Source of the DNA: Leptodontidium sp. MPI-SDFR-AT-0119
Lineage: Eukaryota > Ascomycota > Leotiomycetes > Helotiales > Leptodontidiaceae
Direction of reading: 5' to 3'
Length of the DNA: 64,000 bases
Assembly (NCBI GenBank): GCA_020726505.1
Contig: JAHLEZ010000032.1
Location: 62,001 to 126,000, forward strand
This document shows, piece by piece, positions 12,401-24,792 of the stretch. The position numbers and the translations under genes were made by a program. The notes beneath the pieces are model-generated. The model was not told where the DNA came from, made no database searches, and worked only from the letters and a program-made list of their open reading frames with translations. Each line of letters starts with the position of its first letter. Positions within the stretch are counted from its first letter, which is position 1.

Positions 12401-15400
12401 AAACCCCTTACGTATTCTTTACTTTCTTCTCTTACTATACCTTTTAATAGATACTTCGTTTCGAAATATATAGTAGCCTTTAGAAGTGGCCGCGCCGCTG
12501 TTTCTATTAGAGAAGTTACGCTAATAATGAATTTTATATTAATTTCTGAGAGTTAGAAATACTTAGATCCGCGTCTTTCAAGTGTACAGTATCGCCCCTA
12601 GCCAATCCCTAATACTAACACTACTGTTAAACCTACCTCTATTATTAATACTCTATGTACTACAAAGCTCTCACATTAATAAGTGCGACATATAATAAAG
12701 CCTAAAGAGCGCGCGTACTTTACTACCAACAGTCCTTTACCTTAGTTAAGAAGTATATTAAATAACCAGCCTAGTTAATATATATAACGGTCCCTACGAC
12801 TAGACAACATATATATCTTAATTAAACTAGCCTAAATAGAAGTTACTAAGCCAAAGAGCGGAACCGCCGAGCTCTTATACCCTCGAGACTAGACTAACTC
12901 CCCTTAATTCGCTCCTTCTACGCGTAAAACACATACTAAAGACTACGCTAATTTACTTCAGAAGATGTAAACGCAGCTCTCTCTCGTATACGACTCGACT
13001 ATAAAAGCTCCTCCTTCTTTAACTTCTTCTCCTTAATCACGAGATAAGTTACTAATTACAAAGCGACGTGGGAAAGCTTGTCGACGTCTAATCGTTGAGA
13101 TCTTCTCGATTAGCGCCGTAGCGTTCTACATATTAATAAAACGGAAGTCTAGAGATGAGATATTTGTAGTAATTCTATAAGAAGTTAATGCCTTAATTAA
13201 TTAAAGAAACTAAGAGTAAGAGAAAGCCGCTGCTATATCAGCCCTGACTATCGAACTCACTCACTGTCGCCAGTCAGCTATACAGTTTACACTCTCTATT
13301 TAAGAGCTAGACGCTAAGCCAATAATTCCCCCAAAATATACTAATTAGACTCACGTATTCTTTAAGGCAAAAAGTGATATTCTCCCCCCCTATCGCTCGT
13401 ACAATTATAAAATCGAGCTAGAAGAAGAGGGTAAGAAAGTACTTAAGTATTCACTATTATATAAGATATTGACTAAAGAACTTAAGGCTATTAAAGAATA
13501 TATCACAGATAACTTAGACAAAGGATTTATTAAGCCGTCTCAAGTACTATTCACTGCCCCTATTCTCTTTGTTAAGAAGTCGAATAGCTCCCTGCGGTTA
13601 TGTATTAATTTCTGAGTACTGAATTCCCTCACTTAGAAGGACTAATACCCCCTACCTCTAATTAATAAGACCTTAGCTTACATAACTAATACTTGCATCT
13701 TCACTAAATTAGACATTCGTCAAGCCTTTTACCGAATCTAAATAGACCTAGCATCAGAGGAGTACACTACCTTCCGCACGAGGTACAGCGTATATAAGTG
13801 CAAAGTTCTTCCCTTTGGCCTAACTAATAGCCTTATTACTTACTAGCGTTATATAAACGATATTCTCTTTGATTACCTTAATGATTTCTATATAGCGTAC
13901 TTAGACGATATTCTCATATGCTCTGAGGACCCCTTATAACACTAACTCCACATTAAAAAGGTACTTCAACGCCTTAACGATATTAAGTTACAAGTTAACC
14001 TAAAGAAGTGTAAGTTTAAAGTAACATAAACCAAGTACCTAGGATTCATTATATCAACTTCTAGCCTAGAAGTTAATCCCGAGAAGGTCTCTATCGTTCG
14101 TGAGTGGACTTACCTTAGCTTTATTAAAGGTGTACAGTCCTTCCTTAGTTTTTGTAACTTCTACCGGAGATTTATCCGCGACTATAGTATTATAGTGAAA
14201 CCTCTTATTTAACTAACTAAGAACAACGTTCTCTTCCGCTTTACTACAAAATACGAAGGCGCCTTCGACCTCCTAAAACATACTTTCACGTCCGCACCTT
14301 TCTTAAGACACTACCGACAGGATTTACCCTACTTCCTAGAGATAGATACTAGTAATAGTATTATAGCCGGAGTCCTTTCCTAATAATATAACGACGACTA
14401 GTTCCCTGTTACTTTCTTTTTAAAGACTATATTACTTATTAAGCTTAACTACGTAGTACACGACAAAGAGATACTAGCCATCATCAAATCCTTTAGGCAC
14501 TAACGTACTGAGTTGGCAGGAGCCCCCTACTAAGTCTGTGTCGTAATAGACCACAAGGCCTTAGAATACTTCATAACCTCTAAGTAATTAAATACTAGAC
14601 AAGCACAATAGGCAGAGCTCCTAGCGGACTACAATTTCATAATCACGTACCGCCCTAGAATTTATAATCCCTTAGTAGACGCACTCTCCCGCAAGCTAGA
14701 CGAATTAGATTAATAGAATTTTACGAAGAAGACTCAACGCCTTTAACAACTCCTACGCTAAGACTAAGTTAACCCCCACTTACTGTCTATAAAGTTATGG
14801 CCGCCTAACGACGCTAACGCGCTAGTGGCCGACGTTGAGCTCGCTGCCCTTACATTAATATTCTCCGTCGTATAGTAAATCCTAGAGGCTAATCATACTA
14901 CTCCTTCCCTACAGGCTCTACGTAAACAAGCTGTATCAAGCTTTCTAGGCAAACTCAGCTTAGTGGGTAACCTCTTGCTCCACGACGGCCGCCTCTTAGT
15001 CCCTAATGTCGATCACCTCTGAACCCTCCTCATACGAGAGGTCCATAATCGATTCACCACAGCACACCCTAATACTAAGAAGACGATCTAAATGCTCTCT
15101 TCTTAGTACTAGTGATATAGAATTACGTCCATAGTTCAGTAGTACTACCGTAATTGTCATATATGCCGACGAATTCAAGTTCCCCGGGATAAAAAGCCCG
15201 GATTCCTTTATCCTCTTCTTGTTCTATCTAGACTATGGGAATATATCACCGTAGACTACTACTCCTTTACTAAAGACAAACATAGATTTGATAACGTCCT
15301 CGTCTTTATTAATAGATTCAGCAAATAAGCTATTAATATCCCTTGCTAGAAGACGACAGATGCTCAGAAGCTAGCTATTATATACATTTATTATGTATAT

Positions 15401-16444
15401 CGCTACTTTAGAGCCCTATTAATTATTACTTCTAATAGAGGCCCCTAGTTTATATCTAAGTTTTAGACCGCCTTAGACAAGATCCTCGGAACTAAGAGAC
15501 AATTGTCCGCTGCTAACCACCCGCAGATAGATGGCCAGACTGAAGTATATAATTAATACTTACAGAAACGACTCTGACCTTTTATTGCGTACTACTAAGA
15601 CGACTAGTTAAAGTACTTCCCTATTATAGATTACGCCTAGATGTCCCTCCCATACGATTCCCTAGGGGGATTCTCTTTATTTAAAGTAGTTTATAAATAT
15701 ATACCACGCATAGATTAGGACTAGAAAATTAACTTGCTAGACTCAGCTACCCCCGCTAATAAGTTAAACACTTAATAAGCCATTGATTATACTTAACGCT
15801 ATAAGAAAGCATAAGATATAACTCGGTCGAACCTCATTGTGGCCTAAGCTAAGATAGCTAGGTCTTATAACGCCTCTCACCGCGATGTTGACTTTAATAA
15901 AGACAGCTTAGTCTAGCTTGACATACGCTACTTTAAGACACTCCGTCTATCTAAGAAGTTAGATATGTTAATTAATAGACTATTTAAAGTACTTGAGAAG
16001 GTAAGACACTTGTACTGCCTAGAATTACTAGCGAGTATAAAGGTCTATAACGTCTTTCTAGTTAGTAAACTACGCTAAGACCCTAACGACCCCTTACTAA
16101 GATAAGTGTAGGATACCCCCCCGCCGATTAATATTATAGGCGACGATGAGTAGGAACTAGAAGAAGTACTTACTTGCTGTAAAAAGGGCAAGACTTTATC
16201 TTACTGTGTTACTTGGCTTAATTAAGACGTTGATTTAGACTAGTACGACGCTTTTGACCTTAAGTATGCGCTGCATAAAGTCAGGGACTTCTACCTTAGT
16301 CACCTCGAGTAAGTAAGACCCCCTACTAAGTTACTTAAATAGATCAAAGTATAAGAAGATAGTATTAACGACTACGACGACCTCGATAGTGACAAGGAGA
16401 TAGACTAACGCTCGAGGACGAGCTTTTTTTGGAGGGGGGGGTAG

Positions 16445-16693
16445 TGTGACGACTGTCGCTGCCCAGAGCCTCATTTCCACCGGCTCCACTTAGTACTGCC
16501 CGATCGGGACGTACCGAGATTACTATAGTGCTAGGTATAGTAACCTCTTATATATAGACTTATTCTTTCCTTACCTTCTTTCCTCTGTAGTTGTAGATTC
16601 TAAGTTAATACTTAGTATCGTTATATATCTCTTGTGTTGATATGTGAGGCGTCAGTTACACGTGACTGTCGTCTTTCTAGGGCCAGCGTCACA
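16445..16693 (+). repeat. Right LTR of the Gypsy element
   Basis: A 249-bp copy of the left LTR, begins TG and ends CA, followed by the second GCAAA (16694-16698). The two LTRs differ at a handful of sites, mainly C/T and G/A transitions, so insertion was not very ancient or RIP accounts for the differences. Confidence 0.93.
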
Positions 16694-18061
16694 GCAAATA
16701 CCTTTAATCACGACATAAGGGAAGTTGTCTTACACTTTAGCACTTTCCATTTCGAACCCAATGACTTTCTCTTTAAGTATAATCTTATCACGATCTTCGC
16801 CTGATTTTATAACTATATCTCTAAATGCGATTAAGCTAAAGTGTATACGAGGCTTCTGTGCGTCTGCCACCTCCGCTACACTGCTCTTAGGCAACCGTTA
16901 GCGCTAGACTAACTTATTATCTTGACACTTTAAATCCGAATATAACGACCTAAGAGTAGTTTCGCACACGTTGTCCTCTTTCTTCTTACATTTTGTATAT
17001 ATCGTATAAGATAAGAGGTCGTGATACTTGTGACGGTAGCTTCGTTCGTAGAGCTTATCCTCGGTTAGGCTAAGGTACTAGGCTTTATTAAAATTTGCCT
17101 CTTTATATAGTTCTTTAAGGAAACTAAAAGTGTTTTAGCTTAAGCGTTTGCGACTCTTACGACTACTTAGCTTCGACAGAAAAGCACGAATTTCTATGTT
17201 CGGCTTACTTAAGTTATCTTCTAGAGTGTCTTTCTAAACGAATCTATCGGGTAGCTGCCTGCCGAAGTTATACTAGATAATTCTAGTGCTAATGATGACA
17301 TCGCCGAGTAAATTCTCCTTACTATTAACTAAAATTAGCACCCCGCTATAGATACCGACAACGAGGGCAAGCTTGATTCTCTTAAAGCTTGATCTAAAGC
17401 TAAATATTACACTAGCGGCACTGCCCTTTCTTATGCCTAGTATATGTGTTAGTATAATATTATAATAACTAACGGTGCCTGTAGTGTATGTATTTGTGTC
17501 TCTTGGCGCCTTTTTATATCGGTCACTATCTTCATTCTAATACTCGTCGAATAGAGCCTCTATTATATCGGCCTCTGATTATAACGCGCAGATAATAGCT
17601 ATCTCGAAGCCATCTTGATCTTTGGGCGGCATAGCCTTCGCTATAAGAAGGTATGCCAGGTTTATTCTAGCGTTGTAATAAGGTTCACTCTTGATATTGT
17701 GTACGTTTAAAACGTTATACTATTACTATATTAATAAGGCTGCCGCCTATAAACGTCTTTTGCGACCAATCCTTGTCGGGTTTTCGAGTGCTAGTAAGTT
17801 GAGGTTATATTATTCAAAGGGTTTGTCGACCGACGTCTTGCGACTTGACTGCGATTCTGGTGTTTGTATCCTATAGATCAAGTTGCAGGAATGGTGCTCT
17901 TCAGCTCCCACACAATCAAGCGCTAAACGCACGGACTCGCAGGATCGTCCGAACCCAGTACGGCGGGACGGGTCCTCAGCCTCGCCCTTCCCAAGGAGAT
18001 CGACAAACCTTTGAAGGGTAAGCGTAGAACTTCGGTTTGACATCCTTTGTAACAGTCAAAC

Positions 18062-19560
18062 TGAGCGCTAACCAGTAACTCAGGACTTGACCGTCTTCCA
18101 TCCGCTGCCGATGCGCCGTTTAATTCATATAACAAACGACACTTGCCTACCTGCCTATCCGATACCCGAGTCGATCTGCTACAACAGATATATGGCTGGG
18201 CTGATGGACAAGATGATCGATGCATCTTCTGGCTGAACGGCTTAGCCGGCACAGGAAAATCGACTATTGCGCGCACTGTCGCCCGTGAATACTTTGATCA
18301 AAATCGCCTTGGGGCGAGCTTCTTCTTCTCAAGAGGTGGTGGAGATGCTGGCCATGCTCGCAAGTTCTTTACGAGTTTTGCTGTACAGCTTGCGCGCAAC
18401 GTACCGCAAATCCAACGACTAATCTCCGATGCTATCATTGAGCAGAATGATATTGCAAACCAGTCTTTCCGCGACCAGTGGCGCCAGCTCGTTCTCCGTC
18501 CTTTATCAAGGCTAGACAGCAGTCATGTCCGTTGTCGTATATGCTTGTAGTCGATGCACTTGATGAGTGCGATAGCGAGGGCGATATTCGAATGATTTTA
18601 CAACTCTTGACTGAAGCTCGAACGTTGAAGACGATCCGGCTTCGAGTCTTTCTGACGAGCAGACCTGAAATTCCGATGCGACACGGCTTTTCTCAGATCC
18701 CGAATGCTGAACACCAGGACTTTGTACTCCACAACATATCACCATCAATTGTAGACCACGATATTAGTATCTTTCTACAGTACAACCTCAATTTCACTTC
18801 TGGTGAACGCTCTCTGGGCGCTGACTGGCTCGGTGAGCAGATCGTCGAGCGTCTGGTTAATAATGCAAGTGGGCTGTTTGTTTATCTGGGCGGCAACTGC
18901 ATGCCGGTTTATCCGTGAAGGAAAACGGTTTGCTGCGAAGAGACTGGATATGATCCTGGAGAGTAACAGCACTGCTATTAATGCGGCCGAAAAGCACCTT
19001 AATGAGATTTACCTTACTGTTCTTCGGCACTCGATTTCTCCGGACTACACAGCTGGAGAGGCAGAAGAGCTGCGTTGCAAACTCAAAAGCTTGCTTGGAA
19101 GCATTGTGACTCTCTTCTCTCCGCTTTCTACGCAATCCTTAAGCAGATTAGTCAACGTCTCACAACAGGAGGTTGATCAGACACTAGATGATCTTCATGC
19201 TATTCTAGACATTCCAAAGGACCAAACCTGTCCACTCCGTCTACACCATCCTTCATTTCGCGATTTCTTACTAAATAAGGAGAGATGCGGCGATTCGAAC
19301 TTTCGAGTGGATGAGAAGCAAGCGCATCAGACGTTAGCTGATCACTGTATACAGCTGATGTCCACGTCCCTGAAGAAAGATGTCTGCGAACAAGAGGCTC
19401 CTGGTACATTTGTCGTAATATGCAGAGGTGTCAAATAGAACAATGTCTTTCTCCAGAGGTCAGGTACGCATGTCTCAACTGGATTCAGCACCTCCAGAAG
19501 AGTGGTGCTCAGCTTTCCGACGAAGACCAATTCACGTCCATCCCTGTGTAGCGGAAAACA
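18062..19560 (+). pseudogene. NACHT NTPase (HET-E-like STAND protein), frameshifted
   Basis: The frame opens near 18062 (GLDRLPSAADAPFNSYNKRH) and leads into a NACHT domain. Walker A is WLNGLAGTGKSTIA (about 18229-18270). Walker B VVDALDEC lies near 18546-18570 after a frame change at about 18525, and a sensor LTSRPEIP lies near 18652. A second frame change near 18880 leads into WAATACRFIREGKRF and the helical region LHHPSFRDFLL (about 19239). A third near 19415 leads into EQCLSPEVRYACLNWIQHLQ (ending about 19495). This order matches the HET-E/NWD class, where WD40 repeats normally follow, but no WD40 repeats are present. The gene is therefore truncated at both ends as well as frameshifted. 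Unlike its neighbours it shows indels rather than RIP-type stops. In intact relatives the domain oligomerises on ligand sensing. Confidence 0.8.
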
Positions 19561-19643
19561 GTTGGACATCGGAAGAAGAAGTGATAGTAGCATGCTTAAT
19601 TGTAGAAGCTGGCTGCCTAGGTGTTCTTATATAGACAAGAGAC

Positions 19644-19730
19644 TGTAGCTGCCTAGCAGGCAGCCACAAGTAATCTGGGATCCATCAATTGTAGCTGCCT
19701 AGTAGGCAGCCACATGTGATCTGGGATCCA
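19644..19730. repeat. Two 41-bp hairpin-containing direct repeats
   Basis: Copies at 19644-19684 and 19690-19730, 46 bp apart, differ at a few sites. Each has a perfect 7-bp stem GCTGCCT/AGGCAGC around a 3-base loop and ends in CTGGGATCCA. A partial third arm GGCTGCCTAGG lies at about 19613. They start about 85 bp after the NACHT relic ends. This could be the tip of a small inverted-repeat element. Confidence 0.6.
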
Positions 19731-20994
19731 ACAAAAACCCTACGTGCCGGAAAAAAATGATAGGTACTTTCACTTCAAGCATCTTAAAACCTGTGTACAC
19801 CTCAATATCTCCTATATTTTCTTATAAGTTATGTTCCGTGGCCACTCCCAGACACCTTGAACCCCTCCTACTAGAAAATCACGTTCACGTCGTCGCCCTC
19901 ACGCCTGATTTGCGAAGGGTCTCCTTTCATAGCGTAACAGGGTTCCTCTACCACAGCTCCGCCACCGAGCTCATACTATCCCTAATACTTTACAAAGGGG
20001 TCTTATCCGAGCTCTAAGGCCTCATATCTATACAGCAAATCGTCATCAGCGCTGCTGTGGCGCACAAATTCATACATGATCGCTACGTGGATCTGACCTT
20101 CCGTACCTCGGATCAGAGCGAGTGACGATTTTGGTTAGTGCGAAACAACCCCGCACTATTTACGCCGTAATTTTAACGAAGGCATTATAAAGCCTTAGGC
20201 ATAAAGGCCAACAGTGGCTGGAGGTACTGTGGTGCCTGGCAAACAAAATCTTGAACATCACAGACCCTGTATCCAAGGTTGCATTCAAGCCAGCATCGAC
20301 CCTATCGTCTCGCATTTGCCAAAATCTCGCATGCTATATCCTTAAGCACACTGTTAAGTGGCGGCTAGGCCAGCTCGTTCCATACCTACTGCCCTTAAGC
20401 TAGATCGCCGGACACCCATCACATACGAGTCGGCACCTGTCACTCTCGACGGATTCAGCCCCGCCGCCGGCGTTATCGCTGTAATCCGAACGCGCGGAAC
20501 AGCCTTGCGCCGATCATCTTGGTCCCTCTAGAAGATCGCCGTATTCCTATATTGAAGGCTATCTGACACTCTTGCACCGAAACCCTGATCTAATATGGCT
20601 TTTATCAATGCTCTTCTTGAAAAATCTTCACGGTGAAGATCCGATATCTTTCTATTCTATTTGGCCGCAAGCCATTCATGGGAGGCGACGTGGCCATTGC
20701 TGGCGCAGCCGCAGCCTGACACCAAGTCCACGAGATTCAGCCCCATTCAGGCTGATTTCGTGACACCTTCCCTCTCAGTCCATTATCCTTTCTTCCTCTT
20801 ACCTTTCCGCAATCATTTACTTTCCTTTGCGAGGATCTGCCTATTAGTGCTACTGAGCAGTTGGTTTATTTCTAGGAAGCTGTGCTGAATCGAATCTTTA
20901 TCGAAAACCCCTCCGACCGAACAATTACACTCGATCCGAGCTGAATAGCCCTCACGTCCGCCTGACCTTTCATCACATTCTCCCGCGAGCGAGC
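19731..20994. other. Intergenic, nothing recognised
   Basis: Normal base composition. Several short open stretches (for example 19757-20017, +) have no recognisable motif, and none is long enough to call. The right end should hold the promoter of the PNP-NACHT-ankyrin gene. Confidence 0.4.
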
Positions 20995-23900
20995 ATGTCG
21001 AACCCTAACGACTATACTATTGGCTAGATATGCGCCATAAGTACGGAGTACGTTGCGGCGCAAGCCTTTCTTGACGAAAAGCACGAAGGACCTGAACATG
21101 TGTCCACGAATGACAATAATAATTACACACTAGGCAAAGTCGGCAGACATAATGTAGTTATTGCCGTCTTACCCGATGGGGAGTACGGCATATCTTCTAC
21201 GGCAATGGTAGCAAGAGATATGCTGCATAGCTTCCGGAATATCAGGATCGGTCTAATGGTTAGCATCGGCGGCGGGGCACCAAGCAAAAAGCACGATATC
21301 CGTCTTGGGGACATAGTTGTAAGTGCCCCGCGCGATAGGAAGGGTAGTGTATTCCAGTATGACTTTAGCAAGACGATACAAGATCAAAGCTTCCAAACCA
21401 CAGGATTCTTGAACCAACCTCCAGCAATCTTACGAACTGCAATGAATAGACTCAAGGCGCAATATGAGATTAAAGGACATCAGCTTCTTGAAGCGGCCAT
21501 CGATAATATCCTCGAAAAGAAACCCAGACTACGGAAGAAGTACAAGCGGCCAGATCCAAGTAATGACAGGCTATATCAATCAGAAATCACCCACCCGGCG
21601 AACAATGCAACAAGCTGTGCGACAGTCTGTAGTAGTGATCCATCGAAGTTGGTTCTGCGACCCGAACGAAGCGAAGATGAGGACAACCCAGAAATTCATT
21701 ACGGCCTGATTGCGTCTGCAAACCAGTTGATAAAGGATGCCACAGTTCGGGATCGACTTGCAGCCGAAATGGACGTTTTGTGCTTCGAAATGGAAGCGGC
21801 AGGGTTGATGAACCACTTCCCATGCCTGGTTATCCGGGGCATATGTGACTACTCAGACTCACACAAGAACAAGGAGTGGCAAGGCTATGCAGCGATGGCG
21901 GCGGCAGCATATGCAAAGGACCTTCTCTGTCGGATCCCTCCTAATAAAATCGAAGATGAGAAGAGGATTGGAGAGACTCTTTCGAATAGTTAGTCCTTCT
22001 ATAGTGTCTACGAGTCTTGCGACTGCTAATTTTATATAAGTTCTCTGTACTGTGTCTAGAACTGAAGCACACGTTGAAACGATAAGATCCAAGTTGAACA
22101 ATAATGAAGATATGAAAGTTCTTGGTTGGCTCACACCAGTTAACTACGGTCCCTAGCAGAGCGATTTCATCAACCGCCGACAGCCAGGAACTGGCCAATG
22201 GCTCCTAGAGTCGGAAGAGTTCCAGACGTGGCTAAACTCCGACCGACGGACCTTATTCTGTCCAGGAATTCCCGGGGCAGGGAAGACAATTCTCACATCG
22301 ATTATAGTAGAAGAGCTCACCTCGCGATTTTCCACGGACCTGGGTGTTGGCATTGCATATATTTACTGTAATTTCCGGCGTCAAGAAGAGCAGAAGATTG
22401 ACGACTTGCTTACGAGCTTGCTTAAACAGCTAGCTGAGAGCCAGCCGTCTCTACCAGTCACTGTGAAAGAGCTTTATGATCGCCACAAGACGAAACAGAC
22501 ACGGCCATCCCTTGATGAAATTTCTGGATCTCTCCAGGCCATAACTACCTTATTTTCTCGAGTTTTTATTATCATTGATGCGCTTGATGAGTGTCAAGCA
22601 TCTCATGGCTGCCGCAATCGGTTCCTGTCAGAGATATTCGGCCTCTAAACCAAGACTGGCTCAAACCTCTTTACGACCTCGAGGTTTATCCCGGAAATCA
22701 CTGAAAGGTTCAACGAGGGCTTGCGGTTAGAGATCCGGGCAAGCGATCAAGATGTACGGCGGTACTTAGATGGTCATATGTCACAGCTACCCGGATGTGT
22801 GCTTCGCAGTTCGGATCTGCAAGACGAAATCAAGACTGATATCATAAAGGCAGTTGATGGGATGTACGTAGCCCTTAATACCGAAGTAACTAACGCTTAT
22901 ACCCTTTAGGTTCTTACTTGCACAGCTTCACCTTGATTCATTGGAAGGGAAAAAATCCCCAAAGGCTATCCGTAACGCTTTGAAAAAGCTCCCAACTGGG
23001 TCCGAGGCATACGACTCCGCATATAAGGACGCTATGGAGAGAATTGAGGGCCAGCTAGCAGACGAAGAAGAGCTTGCGAAGCAGGTCCTTTCATGGATTA
23101 CGTGTGCAAAGAGGCCGCTTGGTACGTCTGAACTTGAACACGCCCTTGCAGTCGAGATAAACGAGTCGCAACTTGATATAGAGAATCTGTGTCGAGTGGA
23201 AGATATGATTTCTATATGTGCTGGGTTAGTTACAATTGATGAGGAAAGTGGGATTATTCGATTAGTCCACTACACAACGCAGGAATACTTTGAGCGAACG
23301 CAAAGGCAATGGTTCTCTAATGCGCAGGCTAATATCACGACAATCTGCGTTTCGTACCTCTCTTTTGATACCTTTAAGAGCGGCTATTGTCAAAGTGACC
23401 AGGAGTTCGAACAACGGCTTCAATTAAATAAGCTTTACGACTATGCAGCACACAATTGGGGTCATCATGCTCGGGAGGCTTCGACTTCGTGTCAAGGTTC
23501 CATAGAATTTCTCCAGAAACAAGCCCAAGTCGAGGCGTCAAGTCAAGCACTACTAGCTGAGAAGACTTACTCATCCGACACGAGGTATAGCCAAAGATTC
23601 CCGAGGGATATGACAGGACTGCATTTAGCAGCGTACTTTGGGCTCAAGGCTATCTTCCAGCCACTGCTTGCTACAGATCAGTTTGATGTCGACTCGAAGG
23701 ACGAATACGGCGGGACGCCGCTGCGGTCGGCTGCTGAGCACGGGCACGAGGGCGTCGTCAAGCTGCTGCTCGCGACAGAGAAGGTCAATGTCGACTGGAA
23801 GGATAGATCCGGTGGGACACCGCTGTCGTGGGCTGCTGAGCACGGGCACGAGGGCGTCGTCAAGCTGCTGCTCGCGACAGAGAAGGTCGATGTCGACTCG

Positions 23901-24693
23901 AAGGAGGACGACGGCCCGACGCCGCTGTCGCGGGCTGCTGGGAACGGGCACGAGGGCGTCGTCAAGCTGCTACTCGCGACAGAGAAGGTCGATGTCGACT
24001 GGAAGGATAGATACGGTGGGACGCCGCTGCGGTCGGCTGCTGAGCACGGGGCACGAGGGCGTCGTCAAGCTGCTGCTCGCGACAGAGAAGGTCGATGTCG
24101 ACTCGAAGGATAGATACGGTGGGACGCCGCTGTTGCGGGCTGCTGGGAACGGGCACGAGGGCGTCGTCAAGCTGTTGCTCGCGACAGAGAAGGTCGATGT
24201 CGACTCAAAGGGCGACGGCCGGACGCCGCTGTCGTGGGCTGCTGAGCACGGCTCGCAGGACGAATATATCAACTGGAAGGACGAATACGACGGGACGCCG
24301 CTGTCGCGGGCTGCTGAGCACGGGCACGAGGGCGTCGTCAAGCTGCTGCTCGCGACAGAGAAGGTCAATGTCGACTGGAAGGACGACGACGGCCGGACGC
24401 CGCTGTAGTGGGCTGCTAGGAACGGGCACGAGGGCGTCGTCAAGCTGCTGCTCGCGACAGAGAAGGTCAATGTCGACTGGAAGGACGACGACGGCCGGAC
24501 GCCGCTGTTGCGGGCTGCTAGGAACGGGCACGAGGGCGTCGTCAAGCTGCTGCTCGCGACAGAGAAGGTCGATGTCGACTCAAAGGACGACGGCGGTACG
24601 ACGCCGCTGTCGTGGGTTGCTGAGCACGGGCACGAGGGCGTCGTCAAGCTGCTGCTCGCAGCGGGCCAGGTCCACGTAATTTCAGATACATAG
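20995..24693 (+). pseudogene. PNP-NACHT-ankyrin NLR protein, RIP and frameshift pseudogene
   Basis: ATG 20995 (MSNPNDYTIG) starts a PNP domain that runs to 21993 with clear motifs [40 protein letters not shown] and [20 protein letters not shown]. Then comes a NACHT domain with Walker A CPGIPGAGKT (about 22258-22287) and Walker B FIIIDALDEC (about 22565-22594). A 46-bp intron lies at 22864-22909. The NACHT helical region with VHYTTQEYFER (about 23267) follows, and then some ten ankyrin repeats. Inactivating changes are TGG to TAG at 21025, CAG to TAG at 22154, CAA to TAA at 22646, an extra G in a G-run near 24046, and a TAG at 24406. The first three are C-to-T type, as RIP makes. The PNP and NACHT frames also differ near 21990. 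Intact relatives are candidate non-self or pathogen sensors. Confidence 0.85.
23700..24672 (+). repeat. Near-identical 102-bp ankyrin repeat array
   Basis: About ten units of roughly 102 bp (34 residues), each reading TPLxxAAxxGHEGVVKLLL. The nucleotide identity between units is very high, and differences fall mainly at the variable positions after TPL and in the loop VDxKD. One unit (about 24240-24290) is shortened, with SQDEYINWKDEYDG in place of the helix pair. High internal identity is typical of fungal NLR repeat domains under repeat shuffling. Confidence 0.85.
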
Positions 24694-24792
24694 ACGCCAC
24701 CCTACTTGGCCTGTAATAGCAGGAACGTGGGAGATCTGCTAATACCTTATTGAGCACATGTACATAGAAAGGAGCCTCAATTTATCCGCCTT

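Larger units (their letters stand above)
9229..16693 (+). mobile_element. Ty3/Gypsy chromodomain LTR retrotransposon, RIP-inactivated
   Basis: A complete element 7465 bp long with two 249-bp LTRs and a 5-bp target duplication (GCAAA at 9224-9228 and 16694-16698). A purine-rich tract (about 16433-16441) sits just before the right LTR. On the plus strand the pol order is visible despite many TAG/TAA codons. There is an aspartic protease remnant NSGANSY near 11330 (DSGA in intact copies) and reverse transcriptase with YLDDIL near 13898. RNase H lies at about 14330-14700 and includes DTSNSIIAGVLS and VDALSRKLDE. Integrase lies at about 15040-15660 and includes HPQIDGQTEVYN, and a C-terminal chromodomain (about 16130-16390) includes VRDFYLSHLE. 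This order is that of chromoviruses. The gag part (about 9560-11300) is too mutated to resolve. It cannot encode working proteins. Confidence 0.93.
5997..17632 (-). pseudogene. PNP-NB-ARC-TPR NLR protein, split by a retrotransposon
   Basis: The gene starts at ATG 17632 (MPPKDQDGFEIAIICAL) with a nucleoside-phosphorylase (PNP/UDP) domain. Visible PNP motifs include LALVVGI, LLGDVIISTRII and YNFGRQLPDRF. The domain is cut inside its conserved GICDY motif: IKGIC ends at 16694, and DYTNSYKNKKWQGY resumes at 9223, after removal of the 7.47-kb Gypsy element. From about 9130 to 7330 follows a heavily mutated NB-ARC/winged-helix region, readable as SFFDRQNIPACLFKGE and FTIHRLVQVSTRY near 7870-7690. 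The C-terminus (7330-5997) is an array of 42-residue kinesin-light-chain-type TPR repeats. In fungi such NLRs act as intracellular sensors in non-self recognition or cell death. Many CAG/CAA codons have become TAG/TAA, so the copy was inactivated both by insertion and by RIP. Domain assignment is strong. Confidence 0.8.

Noticed and set aside
23625..24679. Arg/Ser-rich proteins in other frames and on the minus strand over the ankyrin array
   Set aside because: These are frame shadows of the 102-bp ankyrin repeats; GC-rich repeats keep all frames open.
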